This document shows, piece by piece, positions 1 to 12,307 of a stretch of 64,000 bases of DNA. Both the position numbers and the translations under genes were made by a program. Under the pieces are notes generated by a model that worked only from the letters and a program-made list of their open reading frames with translations, was not told the origin of the DNA and searched no databases. The stretch covers positions 868,001 through 932,000 of the forward strand of contig OZ242191.1 of NCBI GenBank assembly GCA_965205915.1. The letters run 5' to 3'. The stretch comes from VXMO01 sp965205915 (lineage in GTDB: Bacteria; Chloroflexota; Dehalococcoidia; UBA6926). Positions within the stretch are counted from its first letter, which is position 1. Each line of letters opens with the position of its first letter.

Positions 1-3482
<3,482 letters not shown>

Positions 3483-3517
3483 ACTCCCAATCCCGCCAGT
3501 AACCGGTACACAAAAGG

Positions 3518-3554
3518 TCGGGGCGGCGCAATGCGCCGCTCCGACTCAGGTTTT
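3518..3554 (+). terminator. Intrinsic terminator after rpoC
   Basis: A 12-bp stem (TCGGGGCGGCGC at 3518-3529 with GCGCCGCTCCGA at 3533-3544, one G-T pair) closes an AAT loop 36 bases after the rpoC stop. A short T run at 3551-3554 follows. The T tract is short and slightly displaced, but position and stem strength support termination. Confidence 0.75.
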
Positions 3555-3588
3555 GACACAGTAAGCCGCGTTGCCTATCCTTGCGGGC
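3553..3588 (+). promoter_or_regulatory. Sigma-70-type promoter, leaderless start of the Lit gene
   Basis: TTGACA at 3553-3558 is separated by 17 bases from TATCCT at 3576-3581, the ideal -35/-10 spacing. The expected transcription start is about 7 bases after the -10, which is the GTG at 3589. No Shine-Dalgarno sequence is visible. The arrangement therefore predicts a leaderless mRNA and argues against the upstream TTG at 3571 as start codon. Confidence 0.6.
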
Positions 3589-4302
3589 GTGTTGTCTATA
3601 CGATTCATCCAGGCGCTCGGCATCGCCGTGCTCATTGCCCTACCCGCCCTGTTCATCACGACGAACGTCCGCATCGCATTCCAGAGCCAGACTCTGTACA
3701 CCTACGCAATCGATGCGTTCGACGCGCCGGAACGCATGGGCGTCGAACGGGAGGAGCTCGTCAAGGGCACGGCGGGCCTCATCGACTACTTTGAGTCCAA
3801 CGAGGATTTGATCACAACTGAAATAATCGTCTACGGCATCAGCGAGCCCCTCTTCACGGAACGGGAGGCCATACATTTCCGCGACGTTCGCGACCTGCTG
3901 AAACGTGTCTACTTCGTGCAGGCTGTCGCCACGCTGATTGTCCTTGCGGCAGTCATTGCAGCGATAGTTGCCGCGGCCGGAGGGAGGCCCGAACTGGCGT
4001 CAATCATCTTTCGACGAATACGGCAGAGCGCAGTTTGGACCGTCATCGCAATCGCCGCCATCGGCCTGATCGCGGCGCTGGGCGGGTTCAACTTCCTCTT
4101 CCTGCAATTCCACCTGCTCAGCTTCTCCAACGATCTCTGGCAGGGCACGGCAAGCGACAGGATGATTCAACTCTTCCCGCAGCTCTTTTTCCTGCAAGCG
4201 ACGTTGCTCATTGGTCTGGCCACAGTTGTGGAGATGGCCGTAGTGTGGGCAGGCGCGACGGTGTCGCTGAGAGGAATGGGTTCGCCAAAACGCTTGTCTT
4301 GA
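3589..4302 (+). CDS. TIGR01906/DUF1461 membrane protein, Lit-like lipoprotein intramolecular transacylase
   Basis: A 237-residue membrane protein with about four hydrophobic segments: one at the N-terminus, one after the loop, and two toward the C-terminus. Seen: a conserved histidine in EAIHFRDVRDLL and a second in QFHLLSFSNDLW, the two histidine motifs typical of DUF1461. Known: characterised members (Lit, in Firmicutes) move an acyl chain within lipoproteins to give the lyso form. Inferred: a similar role here, since this window encodes several lipoproteins. Start chosen as GTG 3589 because a promoter overlaps the alternative TTG at 3571. Function in this lineage is untested. Confidence 0.75.
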   Translation: MLSIRFIQALGIAVLIALPALFITTNVRIAFQSQTLYTYAIDAFDAPERMGVEREELVKGTAGLIDYFESNEDLITTEIIVYGISEPLFTEREAIHFRDVRDLLKRVYFVQAVATLIVLAAVIAAIVAAAGGRPELASIIFRRIRQSAVWTVIAIAAIGLIAALGGFNFLFLQFHLLSFSNDLWQGTASDRMIQLFPQLFFLQATLLIGLATVVEMAVVWAGATVSLRGMGSPKRLS

Positions 4303-4395
4303 CTCGGATACTCGGGAGTCTGCAACGATGGAGGACGAAATAAGGGCTGAAATTCGTGCCATAATGGGTACTGCTGGAGTGGGAAGGCGCAACGT

Positions 4396-4740
4396 ATGAG
4401 TCCGGAAATGGTGGCGATCTTTGGAGTCGGGGCAGGATTGGCTGTCCTGATATTCGGGCTGTTTGGTTGGATGCGGGCCGATATTGCAAGGATGCGTCAG
4501 GAGTTTCGATCGGAGATGGCGCTACTCCGGCAGGACATGCGAGAAGAGATGACCCAACTCCGGCAGGACATGCGAGAAGAGATGACCCAACTCCGACACG
4601 ATATGCGGGAAGACATGACCCAACTCCGACAGGAATGGCGGCAGGAACTACGCGACGCCGAACAACGTATCATCCGCGCCATTGTCAGCCATCGTCATCC
4701 TGAACCGGACAGCGAACCCGTCTTTGGCCAACCGGTCTAG
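4396..4740 (+). CDS. Small membrane-anchored coiled-coil protein
   Basis: A 114-residue protein of unknown function. Residues 5-25 form one transmembrane helix. Residues 30-95 are a highly charged helix rich in Arg, Glu, Met and Gln, built from an 11-residue unit (MTQLRQDMREE and variants) repeated about four times. The 11-residue period suggests a right-handed or hendecad coiled coil. A GGAAGG Shine-Dalgarno at 4382-4387 supports the ATG at 4396. The stop overlaps the lipA stop tail-to-tail. Similar short TM-plus-coil proteins are often annotated hypothetical; no enzymatic motif is seen. Confidence 0.75.
   Translation: MSPEMVAIFGVGAGLAVLIFGLFGWMRADIARMRQEFRSEMALLRQDMREEMTQLRQDMREEMTQLRHDMREDMTQLRQEWRQELRDAEQRIIRAIVSHRHPEPDSEPVFGQPV
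4525..4634 (+). repeat. 33-bp in-frame tandem repeat
   Basis: Units at 4525-4557, 4558-4590 and 4591-4623, plus a partial fourth, each beginning CTCCG. Units 1 and 2 are identical; unit 3 carries several substitutions. Each unit encodes 11 residues of the coiled coil, so copy-number change would lengthen the helix without shifting frame. Confidence 0.85.
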
Positions 4741-5615
4741 CGCCCCGCCTGCTCCTCCGCGTGGTAGGAGCTACGCACAAGCGGCCCGGACTCAACGTGG
4801 CTGAATCCCCGCGCCATCCCCTCTTCACGTAGCTCAGCAAACTCCTCCGGCGTGTAGAAGCGATCAAGCGGGGCGTGAGACGGAGTCGGGCGCAGATACT
4901 GCCCGATTGTCAGGATGTCGCAGCCGACACTGACCAGGTCATCCATTGTGGACAACAACTCCTCGCGCGTCTCCCCCAAGCCCACCATGATGCCGGACTT
5001 GGTACGCATTCCGGCCCGCTTGGCCCGCTCCAGCAGTTCCAGCGACTGCCAATAGTTGCCTCGCGGCCTCACGACGCGAAACACCGACGGCACACTCTCG
5101 ATATTGTGATTCAGGACATCCGGCGCGGCGTCGATGACGGTGCGCAGAGCCTCCCAATTCCCGCCGAAGTCGGGGATCAACACTTCGACACCCACTCCCG
5201 GCGCGGCGCGCCTCACCGCCTCTATTGTTCGGGCAAAGATGGCGGAGCCGCCGTCCGGCAGATCGTCGCGGTCGACGGACGTAATGACCGCGTACTTGAT
5301 GTCCATTCGATGGATGGCCTGAGCCACGCGCAGTGGTTCAAGCGCATCGACAACGCCGCCCGGGTCGCCGGTCTTCACGGCGCAGTAGCGACAAGCGCGG
5401 GTACAGGTGTCACCCAGAATCATGAATGTTGCCGTGCCGCGATCCCAGCAGTCGCCGATGTTGGGGCATCTTGCCTCTTCGCAGACGGTGTGGAGGGCGC
5501 TACCCTCAACGAGGGCCTTTAGTTTGCGATAGCGCTCGCTGCCCGGCGCGGGAACCTTGAACCATTCCGGCAAGCGGCGTGGTCGTGGCGCGCGTTCCTG
5601 TATTGTCAGGGTCAT
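4737..5615 (-). CDS. lipA: Lipoyl synthase
   Basis: Radical-SAM enzyme that inserts two sulfurs into protein-bound octanoate to make lipoyl groups. Residues 45, 50 and 56 (CEEARCPNIGDC) bind the auxiliary Fe-S cluster, and residues 71, 75 and 78 (CTRACRYC) the SAM cluster. The C-terminal RSSYH motif supplies the serine ligand. Length (292 residues) is normal. The ATG at 5615 is preceded by GGTGAG; a GTG at 5645 would add ten unconserved residues. No lipB is adjacent, so octanoyl transfer or lipoate scavenging must be encoded elsewhere. Confidence 0.96.
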   Translation of the reverse strand: MTLTIQERAPRPRRLPEWFKVPAPGSERYRKLKALVEGSALHTVCEEARCPNIGDCWDRGTATFMILGDTCTRACRYCAVKTGDPGGVVDALEPLRVAQAIHRMDIKYAVITSVDRDDLPDGGSAIFARTIEAVRRAAPGVGVEVLIPDFGGNWEALRTVIDAAPDVLNHNIESVPSVFRVVRPRGNYWQSLELLERAKRAGMRTKSGIMVGLGETREELLSTMDDLVSVGCDILTIGQYLRPTPSHAPLDRFYTPEEFAELREEGMARGFSHVESGPLVRSSYHAEEQAGR

Positions 5616-5661
5616 TGTGCTCACCAGAATACCACCGGCGCCCACGATCTCTTATGGAATC

Positions 5662-7101
5662 CTATATCCCCGTCAGGTCTCGGCCTGCCCCGATTAGGCG
5701 TTGCACACGCTCCATTGAACGCGCCTCCGCGTAAATCCGCAGCAACGGCTCCGTGCCGGAGAAGCGGATCAGTAGCCAGGATCCGTCCTCAAGCGTGAAT
5801 CTGAATCCGTCTGTCGTCCCTACGTCCGTCACGGCCACACCCGCGAGTTCCGTGGGCTGAGTGTCCGCCACGCTGCCCATCACTTCGACGCGGCGCGCGG
5901 CGGGAAACACGAGGTCAAGACGGTCGTAGTAATGCGGTCCGACGGTTTCATACAGCCAGTCGATCAACCCCGACAGGGAGCGGCCCGTCCGCGCCATCGC
6001 GTCCAGGATGTAGAGCGCCGAGAGAACGCCGTCGCGCTCCGGCACATGGCCGCGGAAGCCGAATCCGCCACTCTCCTCGCCGCCAATCAGCGCGTCAGTC
6101 TCCATCATGCGCGGCCCCACGTACTTGAACCCGACGGGCTCCTCATACACGGGCACGTCGTACTTCTCACCGAGGATGTCGATCATCCGCGAGCTTGTGA
6201 TGGATTTGACCAGCGCGCCGCGTTCGCCGCGAATCTCGAGTAGATAGAACGCGAGCAGCGCAAAGAACTGGAGTGGTGTCAGAAAGCGTCCACGCTCGTC
6301 CACCCCGCCGACGCGATCCGCATCGCCGTCCGTTGCCAAGCCAACGGAATAGCCGTTCCGCACGACGGTCTCACGCAATTCGCCGAGGTTGTGGGAAATC
6401 GGCTCCGGCTGTTTCATTCCGGGAAAGGCCGGGTTCCGCTCGCCGTGAATCTCCATCAGCTCGGTCTCGCCGCCGCTGAGCATATCCATCAGGTAGCCCA
6501 TGCCTGCTCCGTACATCGGATCGCTGACGACGCGCAGCCCGGCGGCCTTGATTCTCTCAACGTCCACCAAAGACCCTAACTGGTCGATATAGACTGGGCG
6601 GGGATCGATCATCGTGACGATGCCGTCCCGTCGCGCGTCCTCCAGGGGCATGGTCGCAGGTGGCCCCAACGCCTCTGCCTCATGAATCTCCCGCTCAACG
6701 GCGGCGATGATCTCCGGCGATGCCGAGCCGCCATATTCGGGCTTGTACTTGAAACCGTTCCATTCAGGCGGATTGTGGCTCGCGGTGACGATGATTGCGC
6801 CGGCGGCCTTCCTGGCAATGACGTTGTAGCTGATCGTCGGTGTCGGCGCCCACGTCTGGCAGAGGAAGGATGGCACGCCGTCCGCCGCGAGTACTTCCGC
6901 GATGGCCGCCGCGAATCGCTCCGAGCCGAACCGCGTGTCGTACCCGACGATGACGCCCTGTCCCGCCGTTCCCTGAGCCTTGAGATAGCGGCTCACGCCC
7001 TTTGCGCAGGCGCGAACGTTGTCAAAGGTGAACTCCTCGGCGATGATCGCCCGCCAGCCGTCAGTTCCAAAGGCGATCTTGGATTGAGTCGACGTGGTCA
7101 A
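5662..7101 (-). CDS. Phosphoglucomutase/phosphomannomutase family protein
   Basis: Alpha-D-phosphohexomutase of 479 residues that interconverts hexose-1- and hexose-6-phosphate. The phosphoserine loop TASHNPPEWNG has Ser108. The metal loop DGDADR is at 258-263, the sugar-binding loop GGEESGGFGF near 340-349, and the phosphate-binding RFSGTEPLLRIYAEA near the C-terminus. Start is TTG at 7101, supported by GGAGG ten bases upstream; no ATG lies nearby. Substrate (glucose, mannose or glucosamine) cannot be decided from motifs alone. Confidence 0.92.
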   Translation of the reverse strand: MTTSTQSKIAFGTDGWRAIIAEEFTFDNVRACAKGVSRYLKAQGTAGQGVIVGYDTRFGSERFAAAIAEVLAADGVPSFLCQTWAPTPTISYNVIARKAAGAIIVTASHNPPEWNGFKYKPEYGGSASPEIIAAVEREIHEAEALGPPATMPLEDARRDGIVTMIDPRPVYIDQLGSLVDVERIKAAGLRVVSDPMYGAGMGYLMDMLSGGETELMEIHGERNPAFPGMKQPEPISHNLGELRETVVRNGYSVGLATDGDADRVGGVDERGRFLTPLQFFALLAFYLLEIRGERGALVKSITSSRMIDILGEKYDVPVYEEPVGFKYVGPRMMETDALIGGEESGGFGFRGHVPERDGVLSALYILDAMARTGRSLSGLIDWLYETVGPHYYDRLDLVFPAARRVEVMGSVADTQPTELAGVAVTDVGTTDGFRFTLEDGSWLLIRFSGTEPLLRIYAEARSMERVQRLIGAGRDLTGI

Positions 7102-7168
7102 GTTCTTGCAGCCTCCATTTTCGACCTGGTCACACGATTGTTGTTATTTCCCGGAAGACTCGATGAGC

Positions 7169-8299
7169 CTACGAGGTTATCCCGTGTACGGGAAAGATCA
7201 GCTCCCGCACCCGGCGCACGGACTCTTCCGCCTCTCGCCATACGCGGGCGTCATCCGCCTCAAGCAGGTCGGGAGCAGGGTCATCACGCAATTGCTTGAG
7301 GCCGTAGTTCTCCTGGTAGGACTGCGGAATATCGTCAGGGAGCTCCGCGCCTGCCATCACAGCGTAGTCCATCGCCCAGCACCGCGCGACGGCGGAGAGA
7401 TCGTATCCGCCGCCCCCCATGGCAAGCCACTTGCCGGGTGAGAGGCTGCCCAATTTCGCGACGGCGGACGTATGGCCTTCGGACGTAAGTCGCAGGTGCG
7501 TCAAAGGGTCGTCGATGTGCGTGTCTATCCCCTGCTGCGTCACCAGCACGTCCGGATTGAAAGCGCGAATTAAAGGGGCGACGGCGTTCTCGATGACGTG
7601 CGCGTACGCCGCGTTGTGCGTGCCGGGCGCGAGAGGCACGTTGACGGCGTAGCCGACGCCTGGCTCTTCTCCCATCTCGGCGGTCTCACCCGTGCCGGGA
7701 AACAGCGTCTGTCCGGACTGATGAATCGAGATAGTAAGCACATGGTTGCTGCTGTAGAAGGCATTCTGTACGCCGTCCCCATGATGGGCATCGATGTCCA
7801 CGTAGGCGACGCGTTCAGCGCCCAGTGCCAGCAGGCGAAGGATGGCGATTACGGCATCGTTGAACACGCAGAAACCGGACGCGAAATCGGGGCCGGCGTG
7901 GTGATAGCCACCACCCGCGTTGAACACCGCGTCCGCCTCTCCGTTCCACACGGCCTCCGCAGCCACGAGCGACGCGCCCGCGGCCAGCGCCGCCGCGTCG
8001 TACATGCCTTCGGAGATCGGGTTGTCGCCCCAGTCACTGAAACCGTAGCGGTGTTGGCGGTGCAGGTCCTCGCCGCGGCTGAATGCCTGCACGGACTCAA
8101 CGTAGTCGCGGCCATGAAACGACATCAGCTCGAGATCCGTGGCAACACGGGGCTCGATGACGACGGCGTCCGGCCGCTCGAAGACGCCATATGCCTGCAA
8201 GAGTTCATAGACAAGCCGTAGCCGCATCGGCCGGAGCACGTGATCCTCCCGAAGGATGTTGCGCGTTAGCTCCGGGCTGTACATGAATCCGGCTGTCAT
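7169..8299 (-). CDS. Histone deacetylase superfamily protein, AcuC-like
   Basis: Zinc-dependent deacetylase of the arginase/deacetylase fold (about 376 residues). Seen: the GGYHHAGPDFASGF histidine pair, the zinc/charge-relay motif YVDIDAHHGDGVQ, and the late GGGGYDLSAVARCW loop. Known: bacterial AcuC proteins deacetylate acetyl-CoA synthetase or small acetylated compounds. ATG 8299 was chosen because the longer reading (to 8377) adds a non-conserved tail. The adjacent metallo-hydrolase is co-directional, but no acs gene is in view, so the substrate is open. Confidence 0.9.
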   Translation of the reverse strand: MTAGFMYSPELTRNILREDHVLRPMRLRLVYELLQAYGVFERPDAVVIEPRVATDLELMSFHGRDYVESVQAFSRGEDLHRQHRYGFSDWGDNPISEGMYDAAALAAGASLVAAEAVWNGEADAVFNAGGGYHHAGPDFASGFCVFNDAVIAILRLLALGAERVAYVDIDAHHGDGVQNAFYSSNHVLTISIHQSGQTLFPGTGETAEMGEEPGVGYAVNVPLAPGTHNAAYAHVIENAVAPLIRAFNPDVLVTQQGIDTHIDDPLTHLRLTSEGHTSAVAKLGSLSPGKWLAMGGGGYDLSAVARCWAMDYAVMAGAELPDDIPQSYQENYGLKQLRDDPAPDLLEADDARVWREAEESVRRVRELIFPVHGITS

Positions 8300-8377
8300 A
8301 AATAGTACCGCGCTCCCTTGCTTTCCCCTCTCGCTATGGTACAGGGCTGTAACGCTTGGCACACGGGCGAATGGCAA

Positions 8378-9148
8378 TCAGATGTTGAGGATCATATCCG
8401 CCTGACCGAGAAAAATATTCCAGCCGGTGTCGACGCGGAGAGCGTCTATTTCCAGGGCGATCTGTTGCTCATGCGCCGGGTTGCGATGCACAACGACGAC
8501 CCGCGGTATCCACTCTGAGGCGGCAATGATGCGCTCGATCTCGCCGCGCAGCATCGCCGGTGTCATATGGCCGTTTCGCGTGGCATCGTCCGCCCCCGCA
8601 TTCGAGTACGTGACTTCAGTAATGAGGACGTTCGGCGGGGCTGCCGCAAGGCGCTCGGAGAATCCCGGGGCGGTGTCGCCCGTGTAATACACGCTTACGC
8701 CGTTGCCTGAGACAAGGAAACCCACTGCGGGCGCGGTGTGGTTGGCGGCGTACGGCGTGACTGTGACGTCGTCCACGTGTATGGGAGCATTCAACTCCAA
8801 TGGGTGAAACTGGGCGCGTGGGGTTCCGTCCGCCGCAGTTCGCTCCTGATACGCCGAGTAGACGACGTTGTTCATCAGATGGGCTTCCAGCGTATCGAGC
8901 GTGTCCTGGAGGCCGTAGACGTGCAGCGTTCCCGCTAAAGGCGTCGCGTAGGCCAACGCGGGTAGATCGCGAATGTGGTCGTAGTGTCGGTGCGTAACGA
9001 AAACGTGGCGCAGGGCGCGGAGTTCCTCAATGGAGAGAGAGCGCGTCAGGCTGCCGGCATCGAGCGCGATACTGCCATCAATGACAACTCCGGCAAGCCG
9101 AGTGTCGGCCGATTCCGCATTGTGGGCGCCGGTGAGGCGGATTTGCAT
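8378..9148 (-). CDS. Metallo-beta-lactamase-fold hydrolase, class-II cAMP-phosphodiesterase-like
   Basis: A 256-residue MBL-fold protein. THRHYDH (His53, His55, Asp57, His58) is the metal motif. A conserved histidine follows in ANHTAPAVGF, an aspartate in YYTGDT, and a final histidine in VVVHRNP. Overall order resembles class-II cyclic-nucleotide phosphodiesterases and related phosphodiesterases. It starts at ATG 9148 and lies upstream of, and co-directional with, the deacetylase gene. Substrate unknown. Confidence 0.85.
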   Translation of the reverse strand: MQIRLTGAHNAESADTRLAGVVIDGSIALDAGSLTRSLSIEELRALRHVFVTHRHYDHIRDLPALAYATPLAGTLHVYGLQDTLDTLEAHLMNNVVYSAYQERTAADGTPRAQFHPLELNAPIHVDDVTVTPYAANHTAPAVGFLVSGNGVSVYYTGDTAPGFSERLAAAPPNVLITEVTYSNAGADDATRNGHMTPAMLRGEIERIIAASEWIPRVVVVHRNPAHEQQIALEIDALRVDTGWNIFLGQADMILNI

Positions 9149-9193
9149 GGGATCAGAGGCGCCAGGGTTCTATCAACGATCAGCGCGAGACCG

Positions 9194-10417
9194 TTAGCCC
9201 TCAGGCGCGGAACCGGCGCTTAGATCCAGCGGAACTATAGGATCCGAAAGATTCACCTCGAACGAGAATGTTTCATTCGCAAGGAAGCCGTTGATATAGA
9301 ACATGACCGGCCGGCCTTCAAAACCCTCTTCTTGCTGCGGGCCTACGTATGTGAGCGGATAGAACCCTTCCGTTTGGATTACTCCAATAGTCGTGATATA
9401 GCACTCAAGCCTTGCCTGTATCGTGCCGCCATTCGGCGCAGGCTGGCCATGCAGGGTGGCCCGGCCGGTGAAGATTCGTGGGAATACGGGGATGGGCTCA
9501 GGCAAGCCCGGTCTTACCAGGTCCGCGCAGATAGGGTTGGCGGCAAAGAACCTGGCCCCCTGCTTAAGTGCATCCACGTTTGACAGGATCGAACTGATTG
9601 ATACGCCTATCCCCGATCCGGTTTGCCCGGGACCGAGCACATGCTCGTTTCTCAACGAAACGATGCCGATAACATCCGTATTCAAGTTAAAAATCGGAGC
9701 GCCACTAAGGCCCTCGCCGAATGGGGTTTCGGTCTGAAAATAAAGTGTTCCGCCAACCTCGTGGCGGGCCAGAATTCTGCTTGAGACGCCGTTTGCGCCT
9801 TGCCCCGTGGCGCCCCCAAGATATCCGATTGCGACAATCGTCTCGTTCGGGGGAACAAAGGCGTCTCCGACCAACTCCAGGGGGGGGATCTCCGCAGGAA
9901 CCTCCAGTTGGAGAACAGCCACATCTTTGAGAGCATCCCTGCCCACCAGCGTGGCACGCACTGTGCCGATTGTGGCGTGTGTGACACGGATTTCGGTGGC
10001 ATCCAGCGGTATGAGATCGGAGCTTGTAAGGATGTGGCCTTCGTCATCGAACACGAAGCCGGTTCCCTGGGCGTTTCCGATGTTGATACGGACGGTGGAG
10101 CCTTCAACGACCGGTATGACATCTCCCGGCGTGAGAATGGGTTTCGGCGTGGGAGTCGGCGTGGGCAGCGGAGTCGCCGTTGGCAGTAGCGGCCGGGGCG
10201 TCGCCGTGGGAGTCGGTGTAACGGTCGGCGTTGGGGTTGCGGTTGCCGTGGGGGTCGGGAGGGGAGTGTATGTTGGACGCGGAGTTGGCGAGGGCGCCGG
10301 AGTTGCCTCGCCATTACAGGCTGCGCCGGCGGCAAAAGCAAGAATGACCGACAACAATACGACGCCGTATAGCGCCAGCTTCAACCTGGTGTTGACTGCC
10401 CTACTCCCCCACATCAT
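9194..10417 (-). CDS. Lipoprotein with degenerate trypsin-like (HtrA-type) domain
   Basis: A 407-residue exported protein. Residues 12-34 are a signal peptide ending near Cys34. A Thr/Pro-rich linker of TPTPT-like repeats (about 38-95) follows, then a chymotrypsin-fold domain (about 105-300). Asp of the triad is in DVAVLQL and Ser in FGEGLSGAPIF, but the segment that normally reads ILTNxHV is ILTSSDLI, so the catalytic histidine is absent. The C-terminal 100 residues form a separate beta-rich region. It is probably a binding or scaffold pseudoprotease tethered outside the cell; activity by a displaced histidine cannot be excluded. Confidence 0.8.
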   Translation of the reverse strand: MMWGSRAVNTRLKLALYGVVLLSVILAFAAGAACNGEATPAPSPTPRPTYTPLPTPTATATPTPTVTPTPTATPRPLLPTATPLPTPTPTPKPILTPGDVIPVVEGSTVRINIGNAQGTGFVFDDEGHILTSSDLIPLDATEIRVTHATIGTVRATLVGRDALKDVAVLQLEVPAEIPPLELVGDAFVPPNETIVAIGYLGGATGQGANGVSSRILARHEVGGTLYFQTETPFGEGLSGAPIFNLNTDVIGIVSLRNEHVLGPGQTGSGIGVSISSILSNVDALKQGARFFAANPICADLVRPGLPEPIPVFPRIFTGRATLHGQPAPNGGTIQARLECYITTIGVIQTEGFYPLTYVGPQQEEGFEGRPVMFYINGFLANETFSFEVNLSDPIVPLDLSAGSAPEG

Positions 10418-10483
10418 GAATCGCTAACCACACTTCTCCCATTGATTGGCGCTCGGTGTCATCGGCGCCTGACATAGGGCGGT

Positions 10484-10495
10484 TATACTTTGGCA
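10484..10495 (+). promoter_or_regulatory. -10 element close to start codon (possible leaderless mRNA)
   Basis: TATACT at 10484-10489 lies six bases before the ATG at 10496, with no Shine-Dalgarno between. That places the expected start of transcription at the initiation codon. No good -35 hexamer is seen, so support is moderate. Confidence 0.4.
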
Positions 10496-11434
10496 ATGGT
10501 CGCATCAGGCAGCCGCGTCAATCCGCCTTCCTGCGCCGACTTCCATTCTACCGTACTTGTGACGGGTGGGACGGGTGTTATGGGAACCCTCGTCGCGAAT
10601 CGCTTACTTGCCGAGGGGTACTCAACGCGCGTCTATTCACGGCGCGCAACGCAGGTTGACGCTGCTTCCGGCGCCGATCCCTACGACGGGGATATTCGTG
10701 ATGCCGACGCGCTCGCGAATGCCCTCAACGGCGCGGATGCCGTGGTGCATCTTGTGGGAATCCTGCGAGAGGCCGGACGCGCGCAGACCTTTGGCGGCAT
10801 CTTTGTTGACGGCGCGCGCGCCGTTATTGAGGCCGCGCGTCAGGCGGGCGTTCGTCGGTTAATCCACGTGACGGGCATCGGCGCGGATCTGGAATCCCCG
10901 GATGCCTTTGAACAAACTAGGGGCCATGCCGAGCAGGAAACACGGGCATCAGGCCTGGATTGGACAATCATCCGCCCCTCGGTCATCTTTGGCGTTCGCG
11001 GCAGTATGTTCGATCGAATGGCTCAGAGCATAAAGAGCACCTGGCCATTTGCCGTTGTGCCGCGCCGGAACGGGCTTTACCAGCCTTTGTGGCGCGATGA
11101 CGCCGCTGCGTGCATCGTTGCGGCCCTGCGCGACCGCAGCACGCTCGGCGGGACGTATGAACTCGGTGGACCGGATTCGTGGAGCTATCGGGACCTGACG
11201 CGGCTGGCAATGCGTCAACTCAGGCTCAAGCGAATCATGCTGCCGCTGCCCGCCCCGTTGCTCTTGGCGGGAGCCTCCTTGCCCCGATTCGTCGGGAAAA
11301 GCCCGCTCGTCTTAGGTTCGGAACTACGGCAACTCACAAGAGACAATCGAACCGACCCGGAGGTCATGCGCTCGGTCTTTGGGGTGGCACCGACGAGTAT
11401 GTCGGACAAGTTGGATGAGGTCTTTTCTCTGTGA
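10496..11434 (+). CDS. NAD(P)-binding epimerase/NDUFA9-like protein
   Basis: Atypical short-chain dehydrogenase of about 312 residues. The Rossmann motif VLVTGGTGVMG follows a 20-residue N-terminal extension. The segment VVHLVGIL is the usual second strand, and the mid-protein DWTIIRPSVIFG pattern is typical of NDUFA9/NmrA-like proteins, which lack the classical Tyr-x3-Lys pair. Known relatives act as complex I accessory subunits, quinone-linked or sugar-nucleotide binding proteins. No neighbour clarifies the substrate. Confidence 0.85.
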   Translation: MVASGSRVNPPSCADFHSTVLVTGGTGVMGTLVANRLLAEGYSTRVYSRRATQVDAASGADPYDGDIRDADALANALNGADAVVHLVGILREAGRAQTFGGIFVDGARAVIEAARQAGVRRLIHVTGIGADLESPDAFEQTRGHAEQETRASGLDWTIIRPSVIFGVRGSMFDRMAQSIKSTWPFAVVPRRNGLYQPLWRDDAAACIVAALRDRSTLGGTYELGGPDSWSYRDLTRLAMRQLRLKRIMLPLPAPLLLAGASLPRFVGKSPLVLGSELRQLTRDNRTDPEVMRSVFGVAPTSMSDKLDEVFSL

Positions 11435-11546
11435 CGGAACAGGCGTGGAGCGTCGGGGAATGACTTAGAATAACGATAGCAGGGCGTGGAGGCGATTGAG
11501 CGCGCATATTCAGGCCTCCACGAGCAGCGTAGGGGGAATTGAAAGA

Positions 11547-12290
11547 GTGACAACGCGCTGGACAGGGCTTTCGCCCGTGACGCGCCGCGCGCCGGACGCG
11601 CCGCAGATGGACCCGAACCGCGTCGCGCCTGCCCGCACGGCCGGGCGGCGGCGGGGACGCGCAGGCGTGCGCCAACCCGATGAACTCGAGCATTTGCGCG
11701 ACCGCCTAAGTCGATTCCGCCCCACTCAGGTTCGCCTGACGATGCAGATGAAGATCGCCCTGAGCGGTCTCTTCTTCGGGACGTTCCTGGTCGCGGGCGG
11801 CCTGTTTGTCGCCTACCTAAATGCGGACGAAACCCGCGTCGAGCAATACGGCCTCATCGGCGCGTTCATTGTCAGCCTCACCTCGAGCGCGACGGTCGTT
11901 CTTCCCGCGCCGGGCATCCTCATCATCCTGAGCATGGCGGAGATCATTGATCCGTGGCGGCTGGGCATCGTAACCGGCATCGGGGGCGGGCTGGGCGGCG
12001 GCACCGCGTACCTGGCCGGGGCCGTGGGCCGCGACGCGATGGGCGAATCGAGCAGGCTCAAGCAACGCATGACGGACCTATTCAACAGCAGGTGGGGCAT
12101 GGTGATCCTGTTCGTGGGCAACCTGATCCCGTTCGCGCCCGGCGACGCCATCAGCGCCATCGCCGGCATCTCCCGCTTTCCAATCCTGCAATTCTTCATC
12201 TATGTCATCATCGCCTCGATTCTCAAGATGATTGCGCTGTCATGGCTTGGTCGTATCGCGCCGGATATCGCAGGAACATTCCTGGGTTAG
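11547..12290 (+). CDS. VTT/DedA-like membrane protein
   Basis: Integral membrane protein of about 247 residues with a long basic cytoplasmic N-terminus (about 60 residues) followed by four to five hydrophobic segments. The GxxxGxxxGYxxG-like stretch (GIGGGLGGGTAYLAG) and the re-entrant motif NLIPFAPGDAISAIAG are diagnostic of the VTT domain. Known relatives transport or scramble lipids or couple to proton flux. GTG 11547 is preceded by AGGGGGAA eight bases upstream; the alternative TTG at 11496 has a poorly spaced site. It lies 17 bases before rpiB. Confidence 0.8.
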   Translation: MTTRWTGLSPVTRRAPDAPQMDPNRVAPARTAGRRRGRAGVRQPDELEHLRDRLSRFRPTQVRLTMQMKIALSGLFFGTFLVAGGLFVAYLNADETRVEQYGLIGAFIVSLTSSATVVLPAPGILIILSMAEIIDPWRLGIVTGIGGGLGGGTAYLAGAVGRDAMGESSRLKQRMTDLFNSRWGMVILFVGNLIPFAPGDAISAIAGISRFPILQFFIYVIIASILKMIALSWLGRIAPDIAGTFLG

Positions 12291-12307
12291 CGAGGAGCGA
12301 CGTTTCC

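Noticed and set aside
4525..4634. Possible CRISPR array
   Set aside because: The 33-bp units are contiguous, without spacers, and lie in a coding frame.
4875..5522. A 215-codon plus-strand ORF opposite lipA
   Set aside because: Fully antisense to conserved radical-SAM sequence and without family features.
11954..12307. An N-terminal extension of RpiB by 118 codons
   Set aside because: Overlaps the VTT gene in another frame; RpiB proteins begin at the MHVAVGADHAG segment.
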